This document shows positions 39,801-49,689 of a stretch of DNA of 64,000 bases, in pieces. The stretch is from Edolisoma coerulescens (Eukaryota > Chordata > Aves > Passeriformes > Campephagidae), in contig VWZW01005507.1 of assembly GCA_013397115.1 (NCBI GenBank), positions 3,141,237 to 3,205,236 on the forward strand. The letters are read 5' to 3'. Positions within the stretch are counted from its first letter, which is position 1, and each line of letters opens with the position of its first letter. Both the position numbers and the translations under genes were made by a program. The notes under the pieces are model-generated. The model was not told the origin of the DNA and ran no database searches. It saw only the letters and a program-made list of their open reading frames with translations.

Positions 39801-42800
39801 CCTGTTGAGAAACAAATAAACTTGGTATCACAAAAGGCATTAGAAAGACAACAGTTTCTTAAGAAAAGCATGTAAGAAATACCAAGAAAATTAAACCCCT
39901 TTTTTCCCTCATCTCCCATATTCCATGTCACCTGAAATTTAATTTTAGTAAGTAGCTAAAAAGAAAAGTTGTTTGGCAATGCATTTTCATAAACAACACA
40001 GATTCTTTCAGATATTATTTAAGACACTATTTCCAGAAATACTGGAGATCAGGTGTATTTGAGATCATAGTCTAATTTTCCTTACTGAACTGTTGAGGGG
40101 CTGTAATCAAGGAAAAAATCAAGTCAAGGCAATACTGTGTGTCATGGAAATGCCAAATACATCCCCAAGCAGGGAAAGGATATAAAAAACCCAAAGCACC
40201 AAAAGCCACAAGCATGCAATAGAGACCCAATGCTGAAAATAAAGACAGATAATTAAAAGAACTGCATGCAAGTTAATAATTTGGAAATGAGATCTACACA
40301 TTACCACTTTAATGACATGCACTGCATCATCTTCCACAGGAATCTGAGTTTGAGGGGATGCTGCAAAGGAACAAAGAGATGGAGATCAAGCTGTATGCCA
40401 CAAAATGTAATTGCAAATAAAGACTGTGCTAACACCGAGTCAGGCAACCAAAAACACACAACAAAAGATAGTCTGAATTCCTGCTTTTAAAGGTCAGAGC
40501 TTTGCCAAGTTCAAAGAAATATAAAACAAAAGCAACACACAGAGAAGTTTTAATCAACAAGTAGAGAAGCAATTTTAAGCCGTGTTTTCAGAAGTCTTCC
40601 CCTGGATGTTAATTAAGGAGTAAGCATGATGTCCTCAGTGCACGTTTGCACCACAATGAGCTATTCCATTAGGACAGACACTGTTTAAGTCATTCCAGCC
40701 AATTGGAAAACCACTGTATTTGGTTGCTGTCAATCTACTGTCGTGACAAAGACACCACTTAAAAGTTCTGACCTACATTATGCCTCTAGACAGGATTGTC
40801 TGCTTTCCTCTATTACAATGAATTTGGCCCTAGAACCTTGATTTCTATTCTGGCATTATTTAGACACTGGCCTAAGTTAGGGAGAGCACAGCCACCAACC
40901 TGCCTAAAGGGGAGCTGAGGGATTGTGCTTCTCAGTGCAAGTAGAGATTTCAAAACAATAATTGACCACATGTGCCAATTACAGCCCAGGAGACAGAACC
41001 TCTGCGCACAGACAATGCAATCCTATTTTCTTCTGACCCTGAGAGAACTATCAGCTCTCTCTGATACTACTGAAGCCACATGGAGCTACACTGGGATTAA
41101 AATTTAATGAGACTAAATCATCTTTTAGAATCATCACTGAAAAAAGGTAAAAAGAATACAGTTCCTAGGAAATAAGTGTCCCTTTCAAACTTCTGGTAAT
41201 GATCAAATACCAACAACAGTCCAGGTGTGAAACACTTCAACCATCAGCACACACAAAAATAGACCACTTTTATCCGCATAATAAAAATCAAGTAAACTTG
41301 GATCTAATCAAACCATCCAAGCTTACTTTTTTTGATGGTCAGGGCATAAAAATACTTTTACAATGAACAGACTCCTTCAACTGCCATCTTCCTTCAATTC
41401 TGTTCAGCATCTGGGTTGAATCTGGCAGTGTACACACCCCCAACACCCACAGGCTCCCCACTGACACTTCCCCATGTGAATGCTGCTGTGCTAATAACAC
41501 ATTAAAATAAAATTAAAACATTAAAACAGTAGCTCTGGAAGGTGTGAAGAGCTATCCACAGACTCACACAAGTAACAGTCACATTCAGAACACAAAACTA
41601 CTAGAAGGGAAATTTTGGTACACTTTGTTCTTACCACATTGGTACTGAAGTGGGAATTTAAGGCACAGGCGTTTATGTCCTTTATTTTTCTCTGCCACAT
41701 ATAGAATATGTGTTAATAGAAGACATCAGTTGAAAGGAGCACATCCCATACGTTTTCACTGCATTCAACAACATCACATTACCCAAACAGAATTTGATGT
41801 GCTCCCTTTACTGGCACAGATCAGAAAAGAACCTCTGGACAAGAAAATGTAATTCAATACCAAGTTACTTTAATAGAGGCTTGATAGGTGTAGAGAACTA
41901 TCAAATTAAACGTATTTGAAAGAGTCTGATCTAACTTCCCTGTAGACTTCTTGACATTTTAGAAAGAGAGGTCTCATTCATGGTAATCTGGAACAGAGTA
42001 ACAGCTGTCAGGGTAATGAAGAAGAGCAATTAACAGGAGGTAGCCCAGTGAAAGGGCTCTGCCCCCACGGTTCTTACACTGTGCCGGCCTGGATGCTTTT
42101 GGAGTCACACTGAAAGAACATCCTGAAGGCAAATAAACCCAAACGTAACTGGCAACGGTTACCAGGTGAAAAGGGAGGAAAGCCAAAGCTCAACAAGATA
42201 CTGAAAGAGGTGCCCCACAAAACGAGTTACATTCAAGTCTACAAAAGGAGAAAAGGTATTATTTTTACTGCACATACACGGAACAAGGCACATCAGTCCC
42301 CATGAATAACACTCCAACTTCTGACACAGATAATGCTGGGACAACCAGTCTCATCCCTACAGATAAGCAGAAGTTGTACGTGCACCTTTTGTTACATCAC
42401 TTTAATTACCCATTCAGATCTCAACCAGCAATACTCCAGTTGCAGCTCAGAAAAAAGACAGACTATTTTTTTGTCCATAAATAAATGTAAATGGTTTTTT
42501 AAAAATTGTCTCATTACTATGTATAGTTACTTAACAGACTGGAAAGGCTCCCAAGGTTTAACAAACAGTCTGATTACATACCTCATAGACCACCACCACA
42601 TACTCTCCTGCGAGTTTAGCTCATAGTTAATTACTGTATACTCGTAATTAGCCATGTGCTAGCCTCGTTCTGTGTGGTAGCACATGGCTATTTATAATAT
42701 TACAATCAGTTAAATGCTAGACTGCAGGACAGTGAGCAGAGACTCTGCAGGAGAGCAGTGCTGATAGGCAGGAGGTCTCTGATGGCAGATAAGTACACAG

Positions 42801-45800
42801 AGAGTACCAGGAGCACTATATGGTGAGATTATGTTTGCAAAAAAAACCCCTTAAAATAGCATAACAAGCATATGAGTTCCCAGGTTATGCTGCTTTTATC
42901 AACTGTAGATTCAAAACCCCTGACATTTGGGGAGGGGGGTGTTGATGCAGGCACACAACCAAAACCCTTGTCTGCATAACTGGGAGCACTGGTGCAGGAT
43001 GAAGCTGTGGAAGAGGCTGTGGCTGTTTTCACCTCGTGCCAAGAGGAGGCTCACAAAACATTTGCAGAGGGCAAAGGGCACAGTTCTGCTTTCCCTTCCT
43101 CCCCTTCATCCCACAGTCACAGCTACCATACCAGTGAGAAGCACACAGCTTTAAAATGCCCTCTGAAATAAAGCAGTGCAGTAACATTCACATCCTAGGC
43201 CATCATTTCCAACTGTGGTGCCTGCACAAGTAACTTACCTGGAATTAAGCCATGGCCAGAATTCCCTGGTTTCACCCAGCACAGCAGTTACGGCCTTATC
43301 ACCCACTTTAACCATGAATTTCATCCCTTTTGTTGCTGAGTGCCACAACTTTAATTAATGGAGCTCTCTAAATGTTAACAAGCTATGGCAACAAAAGGGT
43401 GTTTGTGGCTGAACTGCCATTTCCTACAACCACACAGCACAATTGCAGCCTGAGAGAGGAACGTGCCAATTCCCTTTGCCAGTTCAAACGTGCTTGTTGT
43501 AGCTTTAGCAGTTAATTTGTGGCAGCCACATTTGGAATATGGTGAAATATTTTCAATGGCTCTCACAGAACTAGTTTTGTTGACAAAGTTTACACAGTGG
43601 AAAAGAAAACAGCATTTATTTGGCAGTTTGGAGAAACATCCCTGCTCCTGTCCACAGCTGGTGTCTTTGCCACTGCTGGATATTTTGAGGATGTATTTGT
43701 TTGGGAAACATGAATAAAAGTATTTTCAGAAGTTCTTTAGCTGCTACTATTTTATTTTTGCTTTGTTCCATTCATTAGCTAATTCTGAAGAGTGATATAT
43801 CAGCTTAGTTTTTGCAGAAATCAAAACTAATCTCAAAAATATCACATTTTTGAGGTTATAGGCTAAAAGCTGGAAAAGTTCTGACCCTGTTTAAGTCAAG
43901 CCAAGAGCTGTTAAATTCAGTGGGTGAAAGCAGGGAAGGAGTGTTGCTCAGAGCATCTAACAATAAAAGGATCCAAGTTGCAGCAATAGAACTATTGAAA
44001 ACAAAATGTACACAAGTAAATAAAAAGTAGCATTTGCTATTAAACACAACTTCAACTATTTCCTACGTAGGGAAGGTGCTAAGGCAAATGTTTAAAGGCA
44101 AACAAAGCACATGGCCTCCCCCTCCCACTGCAATATCCAGTATTTCCCAAAAACTGAGGCATTCAGTGTTTGAAGGGCGTTTACACTCCACTTTTAATCC
44201 AGCCAAAGGAAGATCTGCTTCTATTACTTTATAGATGTAGCATCATTTCCTGGACAGACTTTTCTGAGCAGTGTATTTGAACAGGTTTTATTCTAGATCC
44301 TTCTTCCAGGTAGCTCTAAGAATGTAGAGGGGTTTTATACAGGCAACAGATACACGACCCTCCATAAGACCCATCTTCCACAAGACCAAACTAAACCAAT
44401 TTTGGGACAAAATAGTCTTCCACTGCTCCACTGTTCTGCAGATAAGTCCAAATGCCTCCAACTTAAGAGCAGGTAGGACATTTTACTACATTTCTTACTC
44501 ATGTTTCTGTGAAACCTTAATCTTGGTTCACCAGAGCCAAAGTTTTTGTATTCCACAGCAATGGAAGGCAATTGTTTGACTTTCAAAGTTAATTACTCTA
44601 AACTGGAGTAGGGATGACACATCCTTTAACCCCAGGCAGAAAAGCTTTGCATGGCCTGCTCTTACAGCACTCTCAGATGGGAGCCCAGGCCTCTAATATT
44701 TAAAACTTGATTCACAAACTGTTTTCTGGCAGGATTCTGCTGCAGCCCATCTGCTGGTCTGACATGGTGCCCACTCAGAAGATACAATGCCAGTTTCAGT
44801 AGGGGACAGGTGCCAAAGACAACTGAAGGAGTGCCCTCTGCAAGGCAACAGGTACCTTAGCTGTCCTCCAAAGCTCCTCCTACATCCCCCACTGAAAATA
44901 AATAATAAATAAATTCAATCCACCCAAACTGCTCTCCTGACCCCCAGCATTACTCAGAATATGGAAAAAGAACCCCCAACACATGATGTGGCAGAACACT
45001 ACAGTGTAACTGCAATGATCTCTGCAGGCTTTGTAACAGGCTTTAGACTACTGTGCAGAAATGAATTACACTTTCCAAGTCAGGACTTTCAGCTTACAGA
45101 GGACCAAAAAGGAAAAAAAGAGGGGGAAGATTCCAGAGGAAGCACTCATCAGCAGGAACTAGTAAAGGTAAGGAGTATTTTCTCTTTGATGGATGGTGCA
45201 GGCCCTGTACCATGTAGTCAGCCCTAAGTAACCTCTGAGTAGCAAAATCAGGCTAAATTTATGATTTAGGTCGCCTACAAACAGGGTGCTTGCAGTATCT
45301 CTATTTGTACAGTTTAATGTCAGTGACTAGACAAAAAGACCCTTTCTGAAGTGGTGTTTGTCTACCAACAAATTTATTTTCACACTAAGGTTCACACCTG
45401 CAGGTACAATGCATTTTAACATCTTGAAGTTAAGAAAAATCCATCCCTACCCTGAGTTACCTGCTAGTGCTTTTAGAAAGGGCCTCGTTAATTAAAATTC
45501 TTCTTTCCATTGAGCTAATAAAAATCATGCTGAATTTATCTTTCGGTATCATTTTACTGCATTTTTAATCAGTTTGCTGCATTATTTTAATTTAAGCAAC
45601 TCCTGGAGGACTTTGTTTCTCCAGAACCAATTGCTAAAGCAGCTTCCTAAGCAAACCAAGGAATGAACAGCAGGACCAAGTGTGCTTCCATCAATGCTTC
45701 TTTTCCTTGACACAGGTACCCCCCTGCTCACAACTACACAAATTATCTATGGAAATTAGTCTGAAACAGAATCAAACTCTCACACCTCAGCCTGATTCCC

Positions 45801-48800
45801 TGAATACCAACAGTTAGGCTGCACTATGATCCAAGCTTAAAAGAAGAACAGGCCACACCAGACAATGTCCTCACCTCCACCAGTAGCAGGGTTCACTGCA
45901 CTGCTAGTATTAAAAGACAATATTCACCCATTTAATCACTACTTACTGCTCAGGAAGAATTTCTTTCCCTCTTCCTTGAAAATGTGAGGAAGAAATCAAA
46001 AGGAAAGGACAGTGCACTGGCTATGCTGATCCCCAAGCAGGGTGGATTTCAATGATGACTTTATCAATATTTATTTTCCTGAGCTTCATAAAATTAAAAC
46101 ACATTTACAACGTAGTAAGTTCTGTCGTAAAAGACACCATCTAACAAACGCTTGTACATAAATTTTAAAAAATATTTCTATTTTTGAGAACCATCCCTTT
46201 CCATGATAAAGAAGCCTGCAAGTAGATAGTGCTGTATGCAGCAGGTTTCACTGTGACAGAGGAATCTTGACAAAACATTGTGTGACCTTTCTGCATTTAA
46301 ATTTTCAGTCCAAATTGTGCATTAATAGAGTGCTTGCAGCAGGACTAGAGAATGATTTATATAAAGATTGGTGTTAATTACTGGCTGTGATCAGAGAGAT
46401 AAATGAGAGAACCTAAGGCTCCTCAGCTCTTGGTTCATTTTCCACTGTTCTCCACAGGGCTACAAACCAGTTGTGAGACCACCAATGTCACAGCCTTCCT
46501 CAGCTGCTCTTCATTCTGCTCCCCTTATCAAAGGGATAACAGCTCTACCTGAGGTGCCTGAGAGCAAATCAGCACCAGCAACACAAAAACAGAACTTCTC
46601 ATGTACAACAGCATAGTTAATTCCTGTTTATGAGCCACGTTGCTCTTGCTATGCCAAAAACAGGAATTGAGAGGACATCTCTTGAGGGCTTCTGTGGCTT
46701 CTCTCCTCAGCTGGGAGGAATCAGTGTTTGCAAGCCTTCTGCTGCGGGATTTGCTCTGGCTGAGATCAAAGTGAAAAGGCAAGTGAAGGAACAAGTCAAC
46801 AAAGAAATAAATAAGTTGGCACAGATTGGAAAGAGTAAGAATAATCAGAAAACAAGGGAAAGCATTTGTGAGGCAGGACAGAACTCGAAGATGGTGGTAA
46901 CTTTTATGCACATAATTAGAAGTTCAGAAGCCCTACATTTGCATCCTGGCACCCAGGGTCAGTAAATGGCTTTCAGCAGCTTTGATTGAGTGAACAGAAC
47001 CTTCTTCCACAAAATGCACCCCTAGTAAATATATTTTGCAGAGATGCTGTAAAACTTCTCAAGAACATTGTTATAGATTAATGGAGTATAGAATACCCTT
47101 AATGGGAAATTAAGCTATAACAACCACATCAAAATCTTTACACTGCTACTGTAAAAATACTTATTAAAAGATATAGCTGGCAAAGTTAACCTTTACTTTC
47201 ATAAAAGGGCTGTACTCTTCATACCTGGCAGGCAATCGAACCTGCCTCCACTCTCCTGTCTCCCACCTCCCTACAGCTCTTTCTGGGTGAGCTCCTCTCT
47301 GAAAGTCAGTGGTCCTCTCATACCTTGCCCTAGATGTTCTAAAAACAAGTCTGAACAGCACAGAGAAAAGGGGTGTCACCAAGCACCGGTATCTTAATCT
47401 CAAAAATTTGTCATCTAATTCACTTCCCCTGGTTCTCAAAGACAGCTGAATTTTGGAGCATCAAGGCCCCAAAAAGCTGCTGAATGCTATACTTTAATAT
47501 AAAAACATCAGAGATCAAGAGGTGGACAAAAAAAGAAAGCTTCAGTGTCAATACTTAGGGATAAATGTCCATTTTCTCTTTAACTGATGAGCTACAAGGG
47601 GAACTGAGCCTTCAGTTCAGTGCTGCAGGTAGCATTCACTGTTCCTCCCGAAAGAAGGGATTAAATGAACACACAAATACCATAACAGAAGTGGCAGCTG
47701 CATTTCCTCAGCCATGCTGTCACTTACAAAAAACCACAGAATAGCAACACCAAGAGTCCCTGACTGTATTCTCATTCTAATCCACTGACTGCTCTCCACC
47801 TCAGTTCAGTGGGAGCCAAACTGCAACAAACACCTCAACAGAAGAAATCACCTTGGCGGTCTCAGTGATCAGGCAGAAAACTCAAATCTGCATGGAACTG
47901 TCTGAATGCCACATACTAAACCAGCCTCAAGTTCCAGTGTGATTTGTCTGCAGCAGGAACGACAGAGCTATATTCTGAGTGACTCAGGAACACAACATTA
48001 CCTGTCTTACACTTGGAGAGCTACAGCCTTGCTTTCTGCACTCCATCCCCAGTTCCCTCACAGCCTTCTGTCTGTGGGAGACTTCTGCAGGTTGCCATCT
48101 TCCTGTCCTTTATCTCTGAATGGCAGTACCCAGAGAAACCTTCACTTCTTAGCTCATGCTAAGGTCTACTTTCTCGTGGTAACATCTCTCATGTGCCCCA
48201 CACACAAATGTAACCAGCTAATGGCTCATAATAAGGTAATAAGATATATCAAAAGGATATATCATAATACTAAGATACATCATAATACTAAGATATATCG
48301 AAAAGAAAAAGAAGAGAAATACTCTAGTAAGTGCCCTACCCTTTGACTCTGTATCTGCAGTTAGCTGAAACCCCTATTGTTCCCACTGGTTCTTTCTGCA
48401 GAGCAGTGAGGAATAGTGTGAACTACAGAAATTCCAGAAGAAACCAAACCAGAATCTTCACTACAGGAACCTTTTGGATGTACTGCTACTGGACGTATAG
48501 CTGATTTCTGCATAAAAGGAAGCTGCTTTATGTATAGGAGTGACTTGCTTATTAAGTTTTAAGCCTTAATATTCCAAGTAGAGTTAATATTACTATAACT
48601 TACAAAGATCATGTTAGGCTCCAGGGACAATGTAGTAAACTGCTTCTAGGTAATTTTTCACTCCTCAATACAAGCTCAGTTTAGTTCCAAACAGACACTG
48701 TGGACTAGTTTCTGTATGTTGCCACGAAAAAAAGAAAAACCAAACCACCCAAGTTCATAATATTGCCTTGAACACAGGATTTGCTCTTTCACAGAGACCA

Positions 48801-49599
48801 GCAACAGTAACATTCATTACACCTTCTGCAGTGACCCAGAATGCTTTACAAACTGCCTTTCAGAACTATTCGCTCCTCACAGCGCACAAACTGACTGAAA
48901 TGCAGCTGCTTCTTCTGAGGGAAACACAGAAACTTATCTAGGCCAGAGCAAACACAGAACACCATTTCCACCTCTGCTGAAAAGACATGAACTCAGAGGC
49001 AGCACCCAGCTAAGTATTGTTACTGTTTTACTTCCTGGATGAAAACTGATTTACTCTTGGCCAGAGAATAACACTTCCAATAACCAGAAACTGAAAGAGG
49101 GCTACAGAGCATGAGGCTGGCATAAGGCCATAACATGGGCTAAAAAAAGCACCTTTTATTTTGAAAAGCATCACCTGGCAGTGCTCTTTGGTGGTCTTTG
49201 ACACAGTGGCACCTTGGCTGCCCCACTCAAGATCCGTAGAAAAGTGCATTAGTATCCAGCAAAATGAGCTGGACGGGCCATGGAGAACACGCTGCAACAT
49301 GAGCAGGAACGGAACGGGAACAACAGCTCAGAAAACCACACTTGAACAAGGATCACCACCGGCATGTAAACAACAGTAACTTTTTAAAGTTAAGGCCTTA
49401 TCCAGCTCAGAAAGCTACAAAGCAATTTGCAAGTCATCCTCTTGATTAGCAGCGGTATTTTACCTAAATAGATCAGGCCAAATCCTCCCTGGCCGATCTG
49501 ACTGCCCAGCCTCCAGGTTTTTCCTTCGGTGTCTTTCAGGACCATGTCTTTAGGGAGCGGGACTGGCAGCTTGCTTCTGCCGGGACCTTTGGGCGGCAT
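12581..49599 (-). CDS. VRK2: VRK2, vaccinia-related kinase 2, complete coding sequence in 13 exons
   Basis: Joined in - strand order: 49599-49464, 40360-40305, 39801-39732, 39370-39283, 39145-39037, 37816-37724, 31094-30962, 21643-21523, 19729-19671, 18498-18314, 15368-15195, 14873-14697, 12820-12581. All junctions are AG/GT and in phase; 1641 bp encode 546 residues (human form A, as I remember it, is 508). VRK2 is a CK1-group Ser/Thr kinase anchored in ER and nuclear-envelope membranes. Visible motifs: glycine loop IGQGGFG (35-41), ATP-binding Lys63 in HVIKVE, catalytic loop HGDIKAANLLL with Asp169, DYG at 189-191, and NPRKGHNGTIEFTS. Residues 351-526 form a Pro/Lys/Glu-rich tail. About 20 hydrophobic residues at the extreme C-terminus (VLVLLLLIVLSLYLL) form the tail anchor. 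The start Met follows an acceptor within five bases, so the first exon is non-coding. The gene name rests on family similarity and is very secure. Confidence 0.96.
13125..13130 (+). terminator. Candidate FANCL poly(A) signal AATAAA
   Basis: This is the first canonical AATAAA on the + strand after the FANCL stop, about 600 bp downstream. It is followed by GT- and T-rich sequence (around 13150-13210), as expected of a cleavage region. If used, the FANCL 3' UTR would run antisense across the whole last coding exon of VRK2. Confidence 0.5.
14222..14287 (+). other. Candidate + strand exon downstream of FANCL
   Basis: A long T-rich tract ends in tttcctgtgcag, followed by 66 bp that stay open for 22 codons in phase 0 (starting LKSKTETIHS) and then a consensus donor, gtcaag|gtgagt. 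It lies 1.7 kb past the FANCL stop and antisense within a VRK2 intron. The phase fits splicing from the FANCL exon that ends PYCNK, but no similarity to known FANCL C-termini is seen. It could be an alternative FANCL exon, a non-coding RNA exon or a chance match. Confidence 0.3.
14697..14873 (-). CDS. VRK2: VRK2 coding exon 12 (tail, repeated exon copy B)
   Basis: The 177-bp, 59-codon exon is phase 0 on both sides, with acceptor tatctcaacag and donor aaaaag|gtgagg. It encodes APLPRPSPEPVQQKENRGHE through TRRQFEVEEKPL to EPEHPKK, residues 409-467. The TRRQ segment may correspond to human TRRRQKYQESQEPL. The first residues repeat those of exon 11 (PxPxPxPxQQK). Confidence 0.84.
15195..15368 (-). 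CDS. VRK2: VRK2 coding exon 11 (tail, repeated exon copy A)
   Basis: The 174-bp, 58-codon exon is phase 0 on both sides, with acceptor ttcatcccag and strong donor cagcag|gtgagg. It encodes VRLPKPPPKPAQQKGKKLEG to PQAEPQQ, residues 351-408. This is a low-complexity, basic, Pro-rich tail with little similarity to human. A weaker internal donor (gtgtgt after QNK) also exists. The first 48 bp resemble the start of exon 12. Confidence 0.82.
15369..18313 (-). other. VRK2 intron 10, with exon-like candidates
   Basis: The 2.9-kb intron lies between two phase-0 exons. It includes an exon-like unit at 16885-16979 and a CAG|GTAACT donor at 16328. It also holds an open frame at 16377-16658 whose residues AECLTSW faintly recall a human tail segment but do not splice in frame. 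No transposon is recognised. Confidence 0.6.
18314..18498 (-). CDS. VRK2: VRK2 coding exon 10 (end of kinase domain, CpG-rich)
   Basis: The 185-bp exon encodes EIATFLASVSGLAYDEKPKY then QVLKKILLAGL, the end of the kinase fold, followed by an Ala/Cys-rich stretch to residue 350 (FSAAAACTRNRCAAKAAE). SLAYDEKPxYQxLKKIL is family-diagnostic. The 3' half is strikingly rich in G+C and CpG compared with the AT-rich introns around it. It ends in phase 0 at gccgaa|gtgagt. Confidence 0.92.
18499..19670 (-). other. VRK2 intron 9, nothing beyond a poly-T run
   Basis: This intron lies between exons 9 and 10. It contains a T14 run at about 18929-18942. No extra exon or recognisable repeat is seen. Confidence 0.7.
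19671..19729 (-). CDS. VRK2: VRK2 coding exon 9
   Basis: The 59-bp exon encodes LMDELPDSVLRWDSPGSSC, residues 269-289 with split codons at both ends. It matches human LLDELPQSVLKWAPSGSSC. The acceptor is tgtttcag and the donor gctgca|gtaagt. Confidence 0.93.
19730..21522 (-). other. VRK2 intron 8 with an isolated CpG-rich patch
   Basis: This intron separates exons 8 and 9. It is mostly AT-rich apart from about 110 bp at 20668-20775 that is very rich in G+C and CpG. Immediately to its left is a TTGATTGATCAAATTGATTT stretch. Confidence 0.7.
20668..20775. other. Isolated CpG-rich patch inside VRK2 intron 8
   Basis: About 110 bp contain many CpG dinucleotides (gtgcgccggctgcggcc, ccccgggccggg) inside an otherwise AT-rich intron. 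It carries no exon supported by splice sites. It could be a small unmethylated island, a remnant of a GC-rich insertion, or a regulatory element. Confidence 0.55.
21523..21643 (-). CDS. VRK2: VRK2 coding exon 8
   Basis: The 121-bp exon encodes PSRRGDLEILGYCMLQWLCG then KLPWEQNLKDPVAVQTAKT, residues 229-269 with split codons at both ends. SRRxDxEILGYCMLxWLxGxLPWE is the VRK-specific helix region. The acceptor is tattttag and the donor aacaaa|gtaagg. Confidence 0.96.
23363..23376. other. Assembly gap (14 N) inside a poly-G tract
   Basis: Fourteen N are flanked by G9 on the left and G6 on the right, preceded by a T-run. The gap probably marks a G homopolymer that sequencing could not resolve. 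It lies in a VRK2 intron, so no coding sequence is affected. Confidence 0.95.
28508..29052 (-). mobile_element. Solo LTR of an avian endogenous retrovirus
   Basis: Read on the - strand, the element starts TGTCCTGGTTTCAACTGGGA and ends GGTTAAACCACGACA, with the canonical TG...CA termini. It is about 545 bp long. I recognise it as a common songbird LTR family by its two ends and its internal AT-rich block with repeated AAT units near 28660-28680. On the - strand a degenerate TATA-like motif lies near 28789, upstream of an ATTAAA at 28643-28638. No internal retroviral genes or partner LTR are nearby, so it is a solo LTR. I could not see a clear target-site duplication (gttgtt on one side, tcatca on the other). 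It lies in VRK2 intron 7 in the sense orientation. Confidence 0.88.
30962..31094 (-). CDS. VRK2: VRK2 coding exon 7 (DYG and activation segment)
   Basis: The 133-bp exon encodes [20 protein letters not shown] through EFTSIDAHKGV and one base of Ala229. DYG replaces the canonical DFG, as is normal for this family. Two GTAGGT donors lie 4 bp apart at the 3' end. Only the distal one (after 30962) joins exon 8 in frame. Confidence 0.96.
31095..37723 (-). other. VRK2 intron 6 (6.6 kb), nothing recognised
   Basis: This long AT-rich intron carries an A-rich CAAA-type run near 32108-32127 and an A-rich stretch at 33655-33725. A 179-codon open frame at 31217-31756 on the + strand has no start context, splice logic or domain that I recognise. 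No transposon is recognised by eye. Confidence 0.65.
37724..37816 (-). CDS. VRK2: VRK2 coding exon 6 (catalytic loop)
   Basis: The 93-bp, 31-codon exon is phase 0 on both sides. It encodes LDTLEYIHENEYVHGDIKAA then NLLLGYSNPHE, residues 154-184, with catalytic Asp169, Lys171 and Asn174 intact. The acceptor is tttcctag and the donor cacgag|gtaagc. Confidence 0.96.
37817..39036 (-). other. VRK2 intron 5, nothing recognised
   Basis: The intron lies between coding exons 5 and 6, which join in phase 0. No extra exon, repeat or RNA gene is seen. Confidence 0.7.
39037..39145 (-). CDS. VRK2: VRK2 coding exon 5
   Basis: The 109-bp exon encodes YRFMVMERLGQDLQRIFEDC through FKKEIVLQLGARM, residues 117-153. 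YRFMVMERLG is the VRK hinge region. The acceptor is ttcctgatag and the donor cgaatg|gtaggc. Confidence 0.95.
39283..39370 (-). CDS. VRK2: VRK2 coding exon 4
   Basis: The 88-bp exon follows acceptor actgttacag. It encodes RKWMNLKKIRCLGIPVFWGS then GLAEYKGK, residues 88-117 with split codons at both ends. LGIPxFxGSGLxExKG is conserved in VRK2. The donor is aaaaag|gtaata. Confidence 0.94.
39371..39731 (-). other. VRK2 intron 3, nothing recognised
   Basis: The short 361-bp intron sits within a tight cluster of kinase exons (39.0-40.4 kb). Open frames that run through it are extensions of exon 4 and are not real. Confidence 0.75.
39732..39801 (-). CDS. VRK2: VRK2 coding exon 3
   Basis: The 70-bp exon encodes residues 65-87 (EYLENGPLFSELKFYQRAAK then QEH) and one base of Ile88. 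ENGPLFSELKFYQR is diagnostic of VRKs. The acceptor is tctcaacag and the donor agcata|gtaagt. Confidence 0.95.
39802..40304 (-). other. VRK2 intron 2, nothing recognised
   Basis: The 503-bp AT-rich intron separates the catalytic-lysine exon from exon 3. It joins two exons at phase 0. Confidence 0.75.
40305..40360 (-). CDS. VRK2: VRK2 coding exon 2 (catalytic lysine)
   Basis: The 56-bp exon follows acceptor cctttgcag and ends aaagtg|gtaatg. It encodes residues 46-64, with SPQTQIPVEDDAVHVIKV after the split Ala. HVIKV is the family HVVKV block containing the ATP-binding Lys63. The linker before it is diverged and about two residues longer than in human. Confidence 0.92.
42649..42690. repeat. 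Perfect 13-bp inverted repeat with 16-nt loop
   Basis: TAGCCATGTGCTA at 42649-42661 is the exact reverse complement of TAGCACATGGCTA at 42678-42690. After one T-T mismatch, outward pairing continues for about three further base pairs and a wobble. The RNA would fold into a compact hairpin of about 50 nt, shorter than a typical pre-miRNA. It lies in the VRK2 first coding intron. Confidence 0.85.
43239..43335 (-). other. Exon-like unit in VRK2 intron 1 (possible poison exon)
   Basis: The - strand shows acceptor gtggcactcag, then 97 bp with one open frame (including MKFMVKVGDKAVTAVLGETR), then a strong donor, ttccag|gtaagt. Its length is not a multiple of three, so inclusion between VRK2 coding exons 1 and 2 would shift the frame. 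No family similarity is recognised. A conserved non-exonic element or chance is also possible. Confidence 0.25.
48256..48299. repeat. 18-bp tandem repeat, about 2.5 copies
   Basis: Two 18-bp units (gatatatcataatactaa and gatacatcataatactaa, differing at one base) are followed by a partial third, gatatatc. It is an AT-rich minisatellite in a VRK2 intron. Confidence 0.85.
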
Positions 49600-49604
49600 C
49601 GTAC
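49464..49604 (-). CDS. VRK2: VRK2 first coding exon (start codon 49599)
   Basis: The - strand shows a long pyrimidine tract (tttctctttcgttttcccct), then AG at 49606-49605, then gtacg and ATG. The exon therefore begins at 49604 and only its last 136 bp are coding. It encodes MPPKGPGRSKLPVPLP to IGQGGFGLIYL and one base of Ala46. MPPK at the start and the glycine loop match human VRK2. The donor is tttag|gtaaaa. Confidence 0.95.
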
Positions 49605-49689
49605 CTTGAGCGAGGGGAAAACGAAAGAGAAAGCTTGTTGAAAAATAGTTACCAGAAGGTACAATACCCCTCTATGTGCTTTGCCCACC

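Larger units (their letters stand above)
40361..49463 (-). other. VRK2 intron 1 of the coding part (9.1 kb)
   Basis: The large first coding intron contains an exon-like unit at 43239-43335, a perfect inverted repeat at 42649-42690 and an 18-bp tandem repeat at 48256-48299. Other open frames, such as 46528-46911 and 47906-48346, are without recognised similarity. Confidence 0.65.

Noticed and set aside
45059..45168. A + strand exon-like unit ending taaag|gtaagg inside VRK2 intron 1
   Set aside because: The acceptor lacks a convincing pyrimidine tract and the open frame shows low-complexity Lys/Glu sequence. The evidence is weaker than for the other candidates.
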